From assembly GCA_963205005.1 (NCBI GenBank), contig CAUJHW010000152.1:1-55838 (forward strand): a stretch of 55,838 bases of DNA, read 5' to 3'. The notes under the pieces are model-generated. The model saw only the letters and a list, made by a program, of their open reading frames with translations. It made no database searches and had not been told where the DNA came from. The position numbers and the translations under genes are program-made. Positions within the stretch are counted from its first letter, which is position 1, and each line of letters opens with the position of its first letter. Positions 34,813 through 43,846 of this stretch are shown here, piece by piece. Source of the stretch: Pseudomonadota bacterium (GTDB taxonomy: Bacteria > Pseudomonadota > Alphaproteobacteria > Caulobacterales > Caulobacteraceae).

Positions 34813-36582
34813 ATGCACGACCTGATCATCCGCGGCGGGACCATCGTCGACGGCACGGGCCAGGAGCCCTACGTCGGCGACGTCGCCATTGACGGCGACC
34901 GCATCGTCCAGGTGGGCAAGGTCGAAGGCGCCGCGCGCCGCGAGATCGACGCCACCGGCCAGATCGTTACGCCGGGCTGGGTCGACATTCACACCCACTA
35001 CGACGGCCAGGCCACTTGGGACGCCCTGCTCGCCCCCTCATCCTGGCACGGCGTCACCACCGCCATCATGGGCAACTGCGGCGTCGGCTTCGCCCCGGTC
35101 CGCCCCGACGCCCACGACTTCCTGATCGAACTGATGGAGGGCGTCGAGGACATCCCCGGCTCCGCCCTGCACGAAGGCATCGACTGGCAGTGGGAGAGCT
35201 TCCCCGAGTATCTCGACGCGCTGGAAGCAAAGCCGCGCGCCATCGACATCGGCACCCACGTGCCGCACGCGCCGGTTCGCGCCTATGTGCTGGGCGACCG
35301 CTGCAACACCGACTACCAGCCCAACGCGGACGAGATCGCCGAGATGGCTCGCCTGGTCCGCGAGGGCGTCGAGGCCGGCGCGCTTGGCTTCTCCACCTCG
35401 CGCACCCTGCTGCACAAGGACCTCAAGGGCGTGCACATGCCCGGCACCTTCGCCGGTTCCGACGAGATGCTGGCGCTGGGCCTGTCGATGAAGGGCCTGC
35501 GCCACGGCGTCTTCGAGATGGTCTCCGACCACCTGGGCGACGACGACGAGTGGATGTGGGTCAAGGGCTTCGCCGAGCAGACCGGCCTGCCGGTGACCCT
35601 CGTCGCCACCTCCGCCCAGGCCTACGAAGGCAACAAGATGTACAACATCGCCGAGGAGGCCCGCGCCCACGGCATGGACATCCGCCCGCAGATCGCCGGC
35701 CGCCCCACGGGCATCCTCCACGGCCTGACCTCGAACTTCCACATCTTCGTCGCCAGTCCGACGTTCAGGGACAAGGTCGCCACCCTGCCGCTCGACCAGC
35801 GACTGGCGGCCATGCAGGACCCTGCGAACCGCGCCGCGATCCTGTCAGAAGACAGCCCGCTGGTCCGCGCGGCCCTGGGCGCCGCGGCCCCCAGCGACGC
35901 AGCCCTCGCCACCTCGCTTTCGCCCGGCAGCCTCCTGTGGCGGATCTTCCCGCTGGGCGAGCAGCCCGACTACGAGCCCGACCGCGAGCAGAGCGTCGCC
36001 GGCATGGCCGAGGCGGCGGGCGTCTCGCCGCTGGAGATGATGTACGACCTCCTGGTCCGCGAGGGCGGCAACGAGCTGTTCTACCAGCCGCTCGGAGGCT
36101 ACGTGACGTACAACTTCGACTTCTTCTCGAAGAACATGTCGCACCCGAACGTGCTGTTCGGCCTGTCGGACGGTGGCGCGCACTGCGGCGTCATCGCCGA
36201 CGCCGGGATGCCGACCTTCATCCTGACCCACTGGGCCCGCGACCGGACCAAGGGGGCGAAATTCCCGCTGGAGTTCCTGGTCCGCAAGCTGACCAGCGAC
36301 ACCGCCCGCGCCTACGGCCTCAACGACCGCGGCCAGCTCAGGCCCGGCCTGCTGGCTGACGTGAACGTCATCGACTTCGAGGCCCTGCGCCTGTTCCGTC
36401 CCGAGGCCATTACCGACCTTCCGGCCGGCGGCAAACGCCTGGTCCAGCGCACCGAGGGCTACCGCTACACGGTCAAGTCCGGGCAGGTGACCTTCGAGGA
36501 CGGCAAGCACACCGGCGCCCTGCCCGGCGGACTGGTCCGCGGCGGCCGCGAGGCGGTGATCCTGCCGATGGCGGCCGAGTAG
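34813..36582 (+). CDS. N-acyl-D-amino-acid deacylase / D-aminoacylase family amidohydrolase
   Basis: A 589-residue amidohydrolase. It opens with [16 protein letters not shown] and a metal site [13 protein letters not shown], which are diagnostic of D-aminoacylase/dihydroorotase-like enzymes. Other blocks are [21 protein letters not shown] and [13 protein letters not shown]. The C-terminus returns to the small beta-domain ([11 protein letters not shown]). It is longer than the classical D-aminoacylase (about 480-500 residues), in line with the alphaproteobacterial subgroup annotated as N-acyl-D-amino-acid deacylase. The substrate is uncertain. GGGGAGGATAC lies upstream of ATG 34813. No signal peptide. 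Confidence 0.9.
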   Translation: MHDLIIRGGTIVDGTGQEPYVGDVAIDGDRIVQVGKVEGAARREIDATGQIVTPGWVDIHTHYDGQATWDALLAPSSWHGVTTAIMGNCGVGFAPVRPDAHDFLIELMEGVEDIPGSALHEGIDWQWESFPEYLDALEAKPRAIDIGTHVPHAPVRAYVLGDRCNTDYQPNADEIAEMARLVREGVEAGALGFSTSRTLLHKDLKGVHMPGTFAGSDEMLALGLSMKGLRHGVFEMVSDHLGDDDEWMWVKGFAEQTGLPVTLVATSAQAYEGNKMYNIAEEARAHGMDIRPQIAGRPTGILHGLTSNFHIFVASPTFRDKVATLPLDQRLAAMQDPANRAAILSEDSPLVRAALGAAAPSDAALATSLSPGSLLWRIFPLGEQPDYEPDREQSVAGMAEAAGVSPLEMMYDLLVREGGNELFYQPLGGYVTYNFDFFSKNMSHPNVLFGLSDGGAHCGVIADAGMPTFILTHWARDRTKGAKFPLEFLVRKLTSDTARAYGLNDRGQLRPGLLADVNVIDFEALRLFRPEAITDLPAGGKRLVQRTEGYRYTVKSGQVTFEDGKHTGALPGGLVRGGREAVILPMAAE

Positions 36583-36584
36583 CC

Positions 36585-37172
36585 CTAGCCGTACGCCGCC
36601 TCAAGCCGCGCGCGGGCGTCGCGCGCGGCCTCGGCGAATTCGGCGCTGCCCCACAGGCGGTGCTCGCCGCGGGCGTAGGCCATGGCGTTCTGGTGGTACA
36701 TCCACGCGTTGAAGGCGTTGGCCGCGCCGTTGTTCCGCTCGCGGACCACCTTGCCCGGCGCGCCCATGACGATCGAATTGGGCGGAATGATCGTGCCTTC
36801 CTTGAGGAAGGCGTGGCCGGCGATGATGCTGTTGTCGCCGATCTCGCACCCGTCCATGACCGTGGCGCCGATGCCCACCAGCACCCGGTCGCCGATCCGG
36901 CATCCGTGAAGCGTGCAATGGTGGGTGATGGAGCAATCCTCGCCCACGATCGTGCCGGTCCCCCCGCCGATGTGGATCATCACGAAGTCCTGCACATTCG
37001 TGCCGCGGCCGATGCGGACCGGCTGCGACTCGGCGCGGATCACCACGTTCGGCCACAGCGAGGCGCCATCGGCGATACGGACGTCCCCGTAGATCTGCGC
37101 GGACGGGTGCACGAACGCCCCGGCGTCCACCTCGACCCCGGCCTCGAATTGTCTGGCGGTCCCAGTGTCCAT
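36585..37172 (-). CDS. Gamma-carbonic-anhydrase-like / hexapeptide-repeat protein
   Basis: A 195-residue left-handed beta-helix protein of the YrdA/PaaY/gamma-CA group. Hexapeptide turns are visible (QIYGDVRIADGASLWPNVVI, IGDRVLVGIGATVMDGCEIG). The zinc-binding histidines fit MIHIGG and THHCTLHGC, where two His are five apart as in characterised gamma-CAs. It may hydrate CO2 or act as a thioesterase or acyltransferase; homologues with only moderate similarity are often inactive. ATG 37172 is 10 bp after the hybrid kinase stop, so both are probably one operon. The last codon is 3 bp from the amidohydrolase stop on the other strand. Confidence 0.87.
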   Translation of the reverse strand: MDTGTARQFEAGVEVDAGAFVHPSAQIYGDVRIADGASLWPNVVIRAESQPVRIGRGTNVQDFVMIHIGGGTGTIVGEDCSITHHCTLHGCRIGDRVLVGIGATVMDGCEIGDNSIIAGHAFLKEGTIIPPNSIVMGAPGKVVRERNNGAANAFNAWMYHQNAMAYARGEHRLWGSAEFAEAARDARARLEAAYG

Positions 37173-37182
37173 CGCCGCCGCC

Positions 37183-39882
37183 TCAGCCCGCCGCCGCGAC
37201 GCGTGGCGAAACCGAGTCCTGTTCGCTGCGGCTGCAGGCCGCCCGGGCCACCGCCTCGGCCAGCAACAGGGTGTCGATGGGCTTGCGCACGATCCCGTCG
37301 AAGGCCTCCAGCCCCGCCCCATCGCCGACCTCGGCGTCGGCGGTGAAGGCCAGGACCGGCGCATCGCGGTTCGGCCCCTTGACCGCCCGCAGGCGGGTCA
37401 GCACCTCGCGCCCGTCGAGGTCGGGCATCCGCAGGTCCATAAGCACCACATCCACCGGCAGGGTCGCCAGCTGGGCCAGGGCGCTGTCGCCACCGTCGGC
37501 GTCGGTCACCTCGGCGCCGAAGGTTTCCAGGATGCGGCGCGCGAGTTCGCGGTTGACCGCGTTGTCGTCGACCACCAGCACCCGCAGACCTTCGATCGAG
37601 ACGGCGCCCCCCGCCGTGTCCGGCGCGTCCGCGATCTCCACAGCCTCGAGCGGCAGGGTCAGGTGGAAGATCGAGCCCTTGCCTGGCCGGCTGTCGACCC
37701 CGACCTCGCCGCCCATGGCCTCTGCGAGACCCTTGCAGATCGCAAGGCCAAGACCCGTGCCGCCGTGGCGGCGCGACAGCGCCCCGTCGATCTGGTTGAA
37801 CCGCTGGAACAGGCCGGCGCACTGGGCCGCATCGAGCCCGGGCCCGGTGTCCTCAACCTCGAACCGCAAGGTCGCGCCACTGGACCCGACGCCCACGCGG
37901 AGCGTGACCGCGCCCGCATCGGTGAACTTGACGGCATTTCCCGTCAGGTTGACCAGGATCTGCCTCAGCCGGTCGGAATCCATCATCACCGCCGCGGGGA
38001 CGCCGGTGTCCAGATGGGCGGCCAGCGCCAGCCCCTTCTCGGTGGCCCGGCCCTCGAACAGCGCGAGGGTGTCCTCGACCACGCGACCGATATCGGTCGG
38101 CTGCGGCCGGACCTCCACCATCCCGGCTTCCAGCTTGGAGAAATCGAGGATGTCGTTGACGATCGCCAGCAGCGCCGACCCCGCACCGGCGATGCGCCGG
38201 GCATAGGACTGCGTCGCCTCATCCAGCCCCGGGGTGGCGGCCAGGATGTCCGAGTAGCCCAGCACCGCGGTCAGAGGCGTGCGGATCTCATGGCTCATGT
38301 TGGCCAGGAACTGCGACTTCACCGCCGCCGCGGCCTCGGCATCGGCGCGGGCCTGGGCGAGCGCCTCTTCCTGCTGCACCTGAAGTGTCACGTCGCGGAC
38401 GATGTCTAGGAAGCCGGTTGGTTCGCCGGTTTCCGAATCCCACAGCCGGGTCGGCATGGATTCCAGCCAGATCCACTCGCCGGTCGCCTTGTGCCGCGCC
38501 CGCCAGCGAACCCGTTGGGCCGGAGCCCCCGGCGCCTTCTGCTGCTCCAGCAGCTTGCGCATCACGCCGGCGTCGTCGGGGTGAACATGCGGGGCGAAGG
38601 AGTTGCCCACCAGATCCTCGGGATCGAATCCCAACTGCCGGATCGAGGGGCTGATGTAGGTGATCGTGGCCTTCCGGTCGGAGACGGCGATGATGTCGAG
38701 CGTCTTCTCGGCGATCACCCGGTAGCGGAGCTCGCTGTCCCGCAGGGCCGCCTCGGTTTCCCGGCGGTCGGTCAGGTCCAGGGCGTGGCTGATGAAGTGC
38801 TTCGGCGATCCATCGGCGTTGCGCACCAGCGCCATGGCGATCTGGGTCCAGACATAGGAACCGTCCGCCCGCCGGAAGCGCCGTTCCGAGACATAGCTGT
38901 CAAGCTCGCCGCTGAGGAGCTTCTGAAGCGTCTCGGCGTTCAGGCCCTCGTCATCGGGGTGGGCGATGTCCGAGGTGCTGAGCACCATCGGGTCGGTCTC
39001 GCTCATTCCCAGCATCCGGTAGGACGCAGGATTGGCGCGGAGAAAGCGGCCGTCGAGCCCGGTAAGCGTCATCGAGACCGGCGCGTGATTGAACGCGGTC
39101 TCGAAAAGCTCCAGCTGGTTCTGGCGCTCGGTCACGTCGCGGAGCACCAGCAGCATGGCCACCGGCTTTCCGGCCGGGTCGAGCATGATCTGCGGCTCGC
39201 CCTCCAGCCAGGCCCACTCGCCGCTGGCGGTCCTTACCCGGCGCACCCGGCTTTCCAGGGGACCCTTCAGGTGACCGGCCTTGAGGGCCTCGCGATTGGC
39301 CGTCGCCCGCGCGGCGTCCTCCGGATGCAGGAAGTCGTCGATCTTCCGGCCGATCAGCTCTTCCGGCTCATATCCCAGCGAGCGGACCGAGGGCGAAACG
39401 TGGGTGAACTCGGCGTCGAAGTTGGTCTGGATCACCAGATCCTTCATCTGCTCGACGATGGTCCGGTGCTTCGCCTCGCTGGCCTTCAGGGCCTCCTTCA
39501 CCGTGCGCCGATGGGTTACGTCGCGGAAGACGGTGACCAGTTCCCCGGGCTCGCCGTTCGGCCCCAGCACCACGCGCGGGCTGCCTTCGATCCAGAGCCA
39601 GCTGCCGTCGCGCAGGCGCAGGCGGTACTGCCGGTCGACATCCTTGACCTCACCGCGCATCAGGGCGGCCGTGTTCTCGGCCATGCGCGCCCGGTCGTCC
39701 GGGTGGATCAGCTCGTGGCCATTGGTGCCGATCAGGTCCCCGGGCTCGTAGCCAAAGTGCCTGATGGAGGGCGAGACATAGGTGACGCGCCCCTGCCGGT
39801 CGGCGCGCACAAAGACGTCGCTCGTGTGCTCGGCGATGAACTCGAGCATGCTCTGCGCATCGCCGACGGCGCTGGTGACCAA
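37183..39882 (-). CDS. Cytoplasmic hybrid histidine kinase with four PAS domains
   Basis: An 899-residue hybrid kinase without membrane helices. Four PAS units are seen, three of them closely alike (VSPSIRHFGYEPGDLIG; VSPSVRSLGYEPEELIG; ISPSIRQLGFDPEDLVG), suggesting internal duplication; the remaining one (AFNHAPVSMTLTGLDGRFL) differs. HisKA is FLANMSHEIRTPL (His531), and the ATPase domain has GTGLGLAICKGLAEAMGG. The C-terminal receiver has Asp816 in VVLMDLRMPDLDG. The start is probably TTG at 39882, with an in-frame ATG at 39849 as alternative. The gamma-CA-like gene follows after 10 bp. The signal and target are unknown. Confidence 0.9.
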   Translation of the reverse strand: MVTSAVGDAQSMLEFIAEHTSDVFVRADRQGRVTYVSPSIRHFGYEPGDLIGTNGHELIHPDDRARMAENTAALMRGEVKDVDRQYRLRLRDGSWLWIEGSPRVVLGPNGEPGELVTVFRDVTHRRTVKEALKASEAKHRTIVEQMKDLVIQTNFDAEFTHVSPSVRSLGYEPEELIGRKIDDFLHPEDAARATANREALKAGHLKGPLESRVRRVRTASGEWAWLEGEPQIMLDPAGKPVAMLLVLRDVTERQNQLELFETAFNHAPVSMTLTGLDGRFLRANPASYRMLGMSETDPMVLSTSDIAHPDDEGLNAETLQKLLSGELDSYVSERRFRRADGSYVWTQIAMALVRNADGSPKHFISHALDLTDRRETEAALRDSELRYRVIAEKTLDIIAVSDRKATITYISPSIRQLGFDPEDLVGNSFAPHVHPDDAGVMRKLLEQQKAPGAPAQRVRWRARHKATGEWIWLESMPTRLWDSETGEPTGFLDIVRDVTLQVQQEEALAQARADAEAAAAVKSQFLANMSHEIRTPLTAVLGYSDILAATPGLDEATQSYARRIAGAGSALLAIVNDILDFSKLEAGMVEVRPQPTDIGRVVEDTLALFEGRATEKGLALAAHLDTGVPAAVMMDSDRLRQILVNLTGNAVKFTDAGAVTLRVGVGSSGATLRFEVEDTGPGLDAAQCAGLFQRFNQIDGALSRRHGGTGLGLAICKGLAEAMGGEVGVDSRPGKGSIFHLTLPLEAVEIADAPDTAGGAVSIEGLRVLVVDDNAVNRELARRILETFGAEVTDADGGDSALAQLATLPVDVVLMDLRMPDLDGREVLTRLRAVKGPNRDAPVLAFTADAEVGDGAGLEAFDGIVRKPIDTLLLAEAVARAACSRSEQDSVSPRVAAAG

Positions 39883-39990
39883 GAGACCCCACTCCCCTCC
39901 CCGGATCGCCGTCGAGACCAGCGACCACAGGACGGGCGATAGTCGCAGACCGAAGTTACCAGTGCTTTACGCGCCAGGGGCAATCGGGGC

Positions 39991-40386
39991 TCACTTCAGT
40001 GTCGTCAGGTAGGCGACGAGATCCCGGCGCTGCCCCGGGTCAGCGACGCCGGGCGAGGCCATGTTGGTCCGCGGGATCGCCTTGCGCGGCGCGGCGATGA
40101 AGGCCTCCAGCGACTCGGCGTTCCAGACAGCGCCTGAGGCCTTCATGGCCGCCGAATAGGGAAAGGCCGCGGCCGCCCCGGCGCGCCGCCCGACCACTCC
40201 GGCCAGGCTGGGTCCGACGACGATCTCGTTGCGGCGCGCCGAATGGCAGACGGCGCAGTCCCGCTTGAAGACCGCTGCCCCGGCCCTGGCGTCGGCTAGC
40301 GCCGGAGCCGCAGGCGTGAGCGCCAGGATCACGCCCACCGCCAGTCCCGCGCGCAGCGGGCGCCTGAAACCTGCCACTTCGATCAT
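39991..40386 (-). CDS. Class I c-type cytochrome
   Basis: A 131-residue exported monohaem cytochrome. The signal peptide is AGLAVGVILALTPAAPALA. The haem site is CAVCH (Cys44, Cys47, His48), and a likely distal Met is in TNMASPG. The size and layout resemble cytochrome c2-like electron carriers. ATG 40386 has GGGGCAGG upstream; a longer frame to 40512 would displace the signal peptide. It is divergent from mauB with 147 bp between, so it is a good candidate electron acceptor for the amine dehydrogenase. Confidence 0.87.
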   Translation of the reverse strand: MIEVAGFRRPLRAGLAVGVILALTPAAPALADARAGAAVFKRDCAVCHSARRNEIVVGPSLAGVVGRRAGAAAAFPYSAAMKASGAVWNAESLEAFIAAPRKAIPRTNMASPGVADPGQRRDLVAYLTTLK

Positions 40387-40401
40387 CCTGCCCCCAAAGC
40401 T

Positions 40402-40418
40402 TCGCGGCCAGGCCGCGA
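40402..40418. promoter_or_regulatory. 17-bp perfect palindrome between cytochrome c and mauB
   Basis: TCGCGGCC-A-GGCCGCGA is a perfect dyad 16 bp upstream of the cytochrome start and 115 bp upstream of mauB. It could be a regulator site for both directions or a hairpin in the cytochrome leader; there is no T-run to support a terminator. Confidence 0.45.
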
Positions 40419-40533
40419 GAGTCGCCGTGGCCAAAGAATAGGGCTCGACACCGCCGGTTGACGATGCCCAACCTTGACCGTCTGCGTCGACGGCTGGGGA
40501 GCGGCCTGTCACGCCGGGGTTGGGAGCTTGCCG

Positions 40534-41673
40534 ATGTCGAGAATCTGGGGCGCTGTCGTCGTGATCCTGGCGACCGTTTCACCCGTCGCGACCCAGGCGC
40601 AGGAGCCGATCCCCGCCGAGCAGATCAGCGTCGAACAGGCCATCAAGCCCGGCCCCAACGTCTTCGTGTCGTCCTCGGAATGGGCGGGCGCCGGCGCGAT
40701 CAACATCTTCTCGACCGCCGACCTGTCCTACAAGGGCAACTACCCGACGGGCATGCAGGCCCAGTTCACCCTCTCGCCCGCGGCGGACACCGGCTACGTC
40801 GCCTCGGCCTTCCCCAAGCGCATCACGTACGGCCCGGTCGAGGCGGTGATCCAGACCTTCGATGTCCCGACGCTGAAGATGCGACAGGAAGTGGTGATCC
40901 TGCCGAAGTTCGCCCAGATCGGGCCGGGACAGGGCAACATCCAGGTCAGCGCCGACGGCGCCCGGGCCCTGATCCAGAACGCCACGCCGGCCACGTCTGT
41001 CACGGTGGTCAACCTGAAGACAGGCAAGGTCACCGCCGAGGTTCCGATCCCAGGCTGCTGGCAGATCAACATGGCGCCGGACGGGGGCAAGTTCTCCAGC
41101 CTCTGCGGCGACGGCACGATGCTCACCGTGAAGCTGACCGCCGATGGCAAGGTCGCCGGCCAGGCTCATTCCAGACCCTTCTTCGACGTGGAGAAGGACC
41201 CGCTGTTCACCCATTCCCAGCGTGTCGACGGCGACCTGATGTTCGTGTCCTACAGCGGGGTCCTCTACCGGGTGTCCGACAAGGGTGACGTCGCCGAACT
41301 GGTCGACACCTTCGCCTTCGCCAAGGGCGTCGCCGGGGACTGGGCGCCAGGCGGCTATGCGGTCATGGGCTACAACGCGCCCAACCGCGTGATGTTCGTG
41401 ATCATGCACTCCGGCGCCAAGGACGGCAGCCACAAGAACCTCTCCGAGGAACTTTGGGCGGTCGATCTTAAGACAAAGACGGTCCAGTACCGGTCGGTCG
41501 CAAAGGGCCTGACCCAGATCGCCGTCAGCCAGGATCCGATCCCGCTGATCTTCGGCGTCAACAGCCACCTGGGCGGCCTGTATCGCTTCGAAGCCGATCC
41601 GACGGCGCGCTTCGCCGCCAAGCTGACCCACGAACTGCCCGTCAAGGACGCCGCCTACGCCGTGGTGCGCTGA
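40534..41673 (+). CDS. mauB: TTQ amine dehydrogenase heavy (beta-propeller) subunit
   Basis: A 379-residue periplasmic subunit. It has a signal peptide (AVVVILATVSPVATQAQ) and the seven-bladed propeller pattern of MauB/AauB: SVEQAIKPGPNVFVSSSEW, HSQRVDGDLMFVSYSGVLY and KNLSEELWAVDLKTK. It forms an alpha2beta2 enzyme with the light chain, oxidising a primary amine to an aldehyde and ammonia. Whether methylamine or an aromatic amine is the substrate cannot be told. ATG 40534 follows TTGGGAGC. It is the first gene of mauB-E-D-A-cytochrome, all co-oriented with overlaps or gaps of 2 bp. Confidence 0.92.
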   Translation: MSRIWGAVVVILATVSPVATQAQEPIPAEQISVEQAIKPGPNVFVSSSEWAGAGAINIFSTADLSYKGNYPTGMQAQFTLSPAADTGYVASAFPKRITYGPVEAVIQTFDVPTLKMRQEVVILPKFAQIGPGQGNIQVSADGARALIQNATPATSVTVVNLKTGKVTAEVPIPGCWQINMAPDGGKFSSLCGDGTMLTVKLTADGKVAGQAHSRPFFDVEKDPLFTHSQRVDGDLMFVSYSGVLYRVSDKGDVAELVDTFAFAKGVAGDWAPGGYAVMGYNAPNRVMFVIMHSGAKDGSHKNLSEELWAVDLKTKTVQYRSVAKGLTQIAVSQDPIPLIFGVNSHLGGLYRFEADPTARFAAKLTHELPVKDAAYAVVR

Positions 41674-41675
41674 GG

Positions 41676-42242
41676 ATGGGGGACGGGCTGATCCATCTGC
41701 CGGCCGCCGCGGTCGCCGCCTTCGTGGCGTTGCTGATGTTTCGCGCCGGCGTCCACAAGCTCGTCGACCTTCAGCGGTTCGGCGGCGTGATGGCGGATTA
41801 CGCCATCGGCCCCGCGCCGCTCGTGCGCCTGCTGCGCGAACTCATCCCCGCTCTGGAAATCGTCGCGGCGGCCTTCCTGGCATCCGGCGTCATGGCCCCG
41901 GATGGCGCGCGCATCGCCGCCGTGCTCCTCGGCCTCTATGCCGGCGCGATGACCATCAACCTGTTGCGCAGCCGCAGCGAGATCGACTGCGGTTGCGGTG
42001 GGCCGGGCCAGCCGATCAGCTGGGCGCTTGTGGTCCGCAATCTGGTGCTCGTCGTTGCGCTCATCCCCGCCGCGGCGGGGCTGGCCGCGCCGGTGTCGAT
42101 CCCGGAAGCGCTGGCCGTGTGGGCCGTCGCCGTCGCCGCCATGGGCGTCTGGGTCGCCGCCGACCAGCTCTCGGCCAACGCCACGCGCATGCGGCGCGAC
42201 CGCGAGACCCTGCTGGCCGGCGCATTCGGGGCGGCGTCATGA
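41676..42242 (+). CDS. mauE: MauE, membrane protein for amine dehydrogenase maturation
   Basis: A 188-residue integral membrane protein with about four to five helices (AAVAAFVALLMFRAGVHKLV at the N-terminus). It carries a DoxX/MauE-like pattern and the cysteine pair EIDCGCGG. MauE is required, together with MauD, for forming or transporting the disulfide-rich light chain. It starts 2 bp after mauB and its stop overlaps the mauD start (ATGA). Confidence 0.9.
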   Translation: MGDGLIHLPAAAVAAFVALLMFRAGVHKLVDLQRFGGVMADYAIGPAPLVRLLRELIPALEIVAAAFLASGVMAPDGARIAAVLLGLYAGAMTINLLRSRSEIDCGCGGPGQPISWALVVRNLVLVVALIPAAAGLAAPVSIPEALAVWAVAVAAMGVWVAADQLSANATRMRRDRETLLAGAFGAAS

Positions 42243-42844
42243 GCCCGCTGGCCTTCGCGGTCGGGGCTCTCTGGATCGTCGTCCTGGCGCTCTGCGCGGT
42301 CATCTGGGTGATGCTCCGCCAGATCGGCGTGCTCTACGAACGCATTTCCCCCATGGGCGCCCTGATGGACAGCGCCGGGCCAGACGTTGGCGAGCCCAGC
42401 GCCACCTTCACCCTGTCCAGCCTGACCGGCGGCGAAGTGATGGTCGGCGGCGCCGGCCGCGCACAGCTGGTCTTCTTCCTGTCGCCCACCTGCCCGGTCT
42501 GCAAGCAGCTCCTTCCGGTGCTCACCGCCATCCGCGCTGAAGAGAAGGCCTGGCTGGACGTGATCCTCGCCAGCGACGGCGAGGAGGCAAAGCACCTCGA
42601 GTTCATCCGGAAGCAGAAGCTTTCTGGCTTCCCCTATGTCCTGTCCGCGGACCTCGGCATGACCTACCGGGTCCAGCGACTGCCCTTCGCGGTGCTCACC
42701 GACAGGCAGGGCGTCGTCCGAGCCAAGGGCCTCGTCAACAATCGCGAACAGCTGGAGAGCCTGTTCAACGCGCTGACCGCCGGCGTGTCATCCCTCCAGC
42801 AATTTGTGGCCACGCAACGATCCGGGAGAGCCGCGGGTGCTTAA
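42239..42844 (+). CDS. mauD: MauD, thioredoxin-like disulfide enzyme for the light subunit
   Basis: A 201-residue membrane-anchored thioredoxin-fold protein. One N-terminal helix (FAVGALWIVVLALCAVIWVM) is followed by the periplasmic domain with the redox motif SPTCPVCKQLLP (Cys85, Cys88). MauD is thought to make or shuffle the disulfides of MauA. It overlaps mauE by 4 bp and mauA by 8 bp. Its length matches the usual 195-205 residues. Confidence 0.92.
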   Translation: MSPLAFAVGALWIVVLALCAVIWVMLRQIGVLYERISPMGALMDSAGPDVGEPSATFTLSSLTGGEVMVGGAGRAQLVFFLSPTCPVCKQLLPVLTAIRAEEKAWLDVILASDGEEAKHLEFIRKQKLSGFPYVLSADLGMTYRVQRLPFAVLTDRQGVVRAKGLVNNREQLESLFNALTAGVSSLQQFVATQRSGRAAGA

Positions 42845-43367
42845 ATTTCTCAACCGTTTCAGCCAGGCGCTCGACCAGGCCGTGGTTTCCGGCGCCCGTT
42901 CCAGCGCCCGGCGGTTCGGCCGCCGAAGCGCGCTCGCCAGGCTGGGCGGCTTCCTGGTCGGCGGCGCCGTCGCTTCCGCCCTGCCCTTCGACCGGGCGTT
43001 CGGCGCGGAGACGAAGAAGGCCGGGCCCGACGACGACACCAGCTGCGACTACTGGCGCTACTGCGCCCTTGACGGCCGGCTCTGCACCACCGCCGGCGGC
43101 AGCAAGTCGAGTTGCCCGGTGGGTTCAGAGGCCTCGCTCGTCTCCTGGGTCGGCACCTGCCACAACCCGGCCGACAAGCGCGACTACCTGGTTTCCTACT
43201 ACGACTGCTGCGGCAAGACCGGCTACTCGGGCGCCACCTTCTGCCTGCGCAGCAAGGGCGAGCGGCCCGGCTATTCCATGGGCCTGCACAACGATATCAA
43301 CTGGTGCATGTCCAACGCCAACAAGGGCTACCACTGCACGGTGGCGATCGTGCTGGGCACGGCCTGA
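42837..43367 (+). CDS. mauA: TTQ amine dehydrogenase light (catalytic) subunit precursor
   Basis: A 176-residue precursor with a twin-arginine leader (FGRRSALARLGGFLVGG). The mature part keeps the hallmarks CDYWRYCALDG, VSWVGTCHNP, DYLVSYYDCCGKT and HNDINWCMSN. The two Trp that would form TTQ are Trp104 and Trp156; the catalytic Asp residues fit Asp79 and Asp123. There are ten cysteines, against twelve recalled for classical light chains. The missing ones are at the positions of classical Cys38 and Cys86. The start is GTG 42837 with GGGAGAG seven bases upstream. Confidence 0.93.
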   Translation: MLKFLNRFSQALDQAVVSGARSSARRFGRRSALARLGGFLVGGAVASALPFDRAFGAETKKAGPDDDTSCDYWRYCALDGRLCTTAGGSKSSCPVGSEASLVSWVGTCHNPADKRDYLVSYYDCCGKTGYSGATFCLRSKGERPGYSMGLHNDINWCMSNANKGYHCTVAIVLGTA

Positions 43368-43369
43368 GG

Positions 43370-43825
43370 ATGACCGGCGGCCGGTTCAGCCTGGCCCTGG
43401 CGGTTGCGGCCGCGCTGGCGGTCCCGGCAGCCGCCCAGCCTGCGCAGCCCACGGCCAAGGCGCTCTATCTGCTCAAGTGCTCCGGCTGCCATCGCGCCGA
43501 CGGCCAGGGCGCCGTGCAGGCCGGCGTACCGCCGTTCCCGGGCTTTGTCGGAGCCCTGGCATCAGACCCGGCGGGCCGCACCTACATGCTTCACGTGCCG
43601 GGGGTCATGGGCTCGGGCCTCGGCAATCCAGACCTTGCCCGGGTCATGAACTACCTGCTGGACACCTGGTCAGCGGTCCCGGCCGACCGCATCCCGCGCT
43701 TCACGTCCCAGGAAGTCGAACGCCTGCGCGCCGTCCCGGTGAACGACGTCGTGAACTACCGCCGCGGCGTGGTCGCCCGCCTGCGCAAGTCAGGCGCCCC
43801 CGTCGCGGAATATCCCTGGCCCTAG
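43370..43825 (+). CDS. c-type cytochrome following mauA
   Basis: A 151-residue exported protein with a signal peptide (LALAVAAALAVPAAAQ) and one haem site CSGCH (Cys37, Cys40, His41). It is not MauG, which carries two haem sites and is much longer. A Met that could serve as distal ligand is in HVPGVMGSG. ATG 43370 is 2 bp after the mauA stop, so it is part of the operon. It may accept electrons from the dehydrogenase or take part in cofactor maturation. Confidence 0.85.
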   Translation: MTGGRFSLALAVAAALAVPAAAQPAQPTAKALYLLKCSGCHRADGQGAVQAGVPPFPGFVGALASDPAGRTYMLHVPGVMGSGLGNPDLARVMNYLLDTWSAVPADRIPRFTSQEVERLRAVPVNDVVNYRRGVVARLRKSGAPVAEYPWP

Positions 43826-43846
43826 CGCCCCGAACCTTCCGCCGGT

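Noticed and set aside
43370-43825. MauG or MauC candidate after mauA
   Set aside because: Only one haem motif and 151 residues rule out MauG; the haem motif rules out the copper protein amicyanin.
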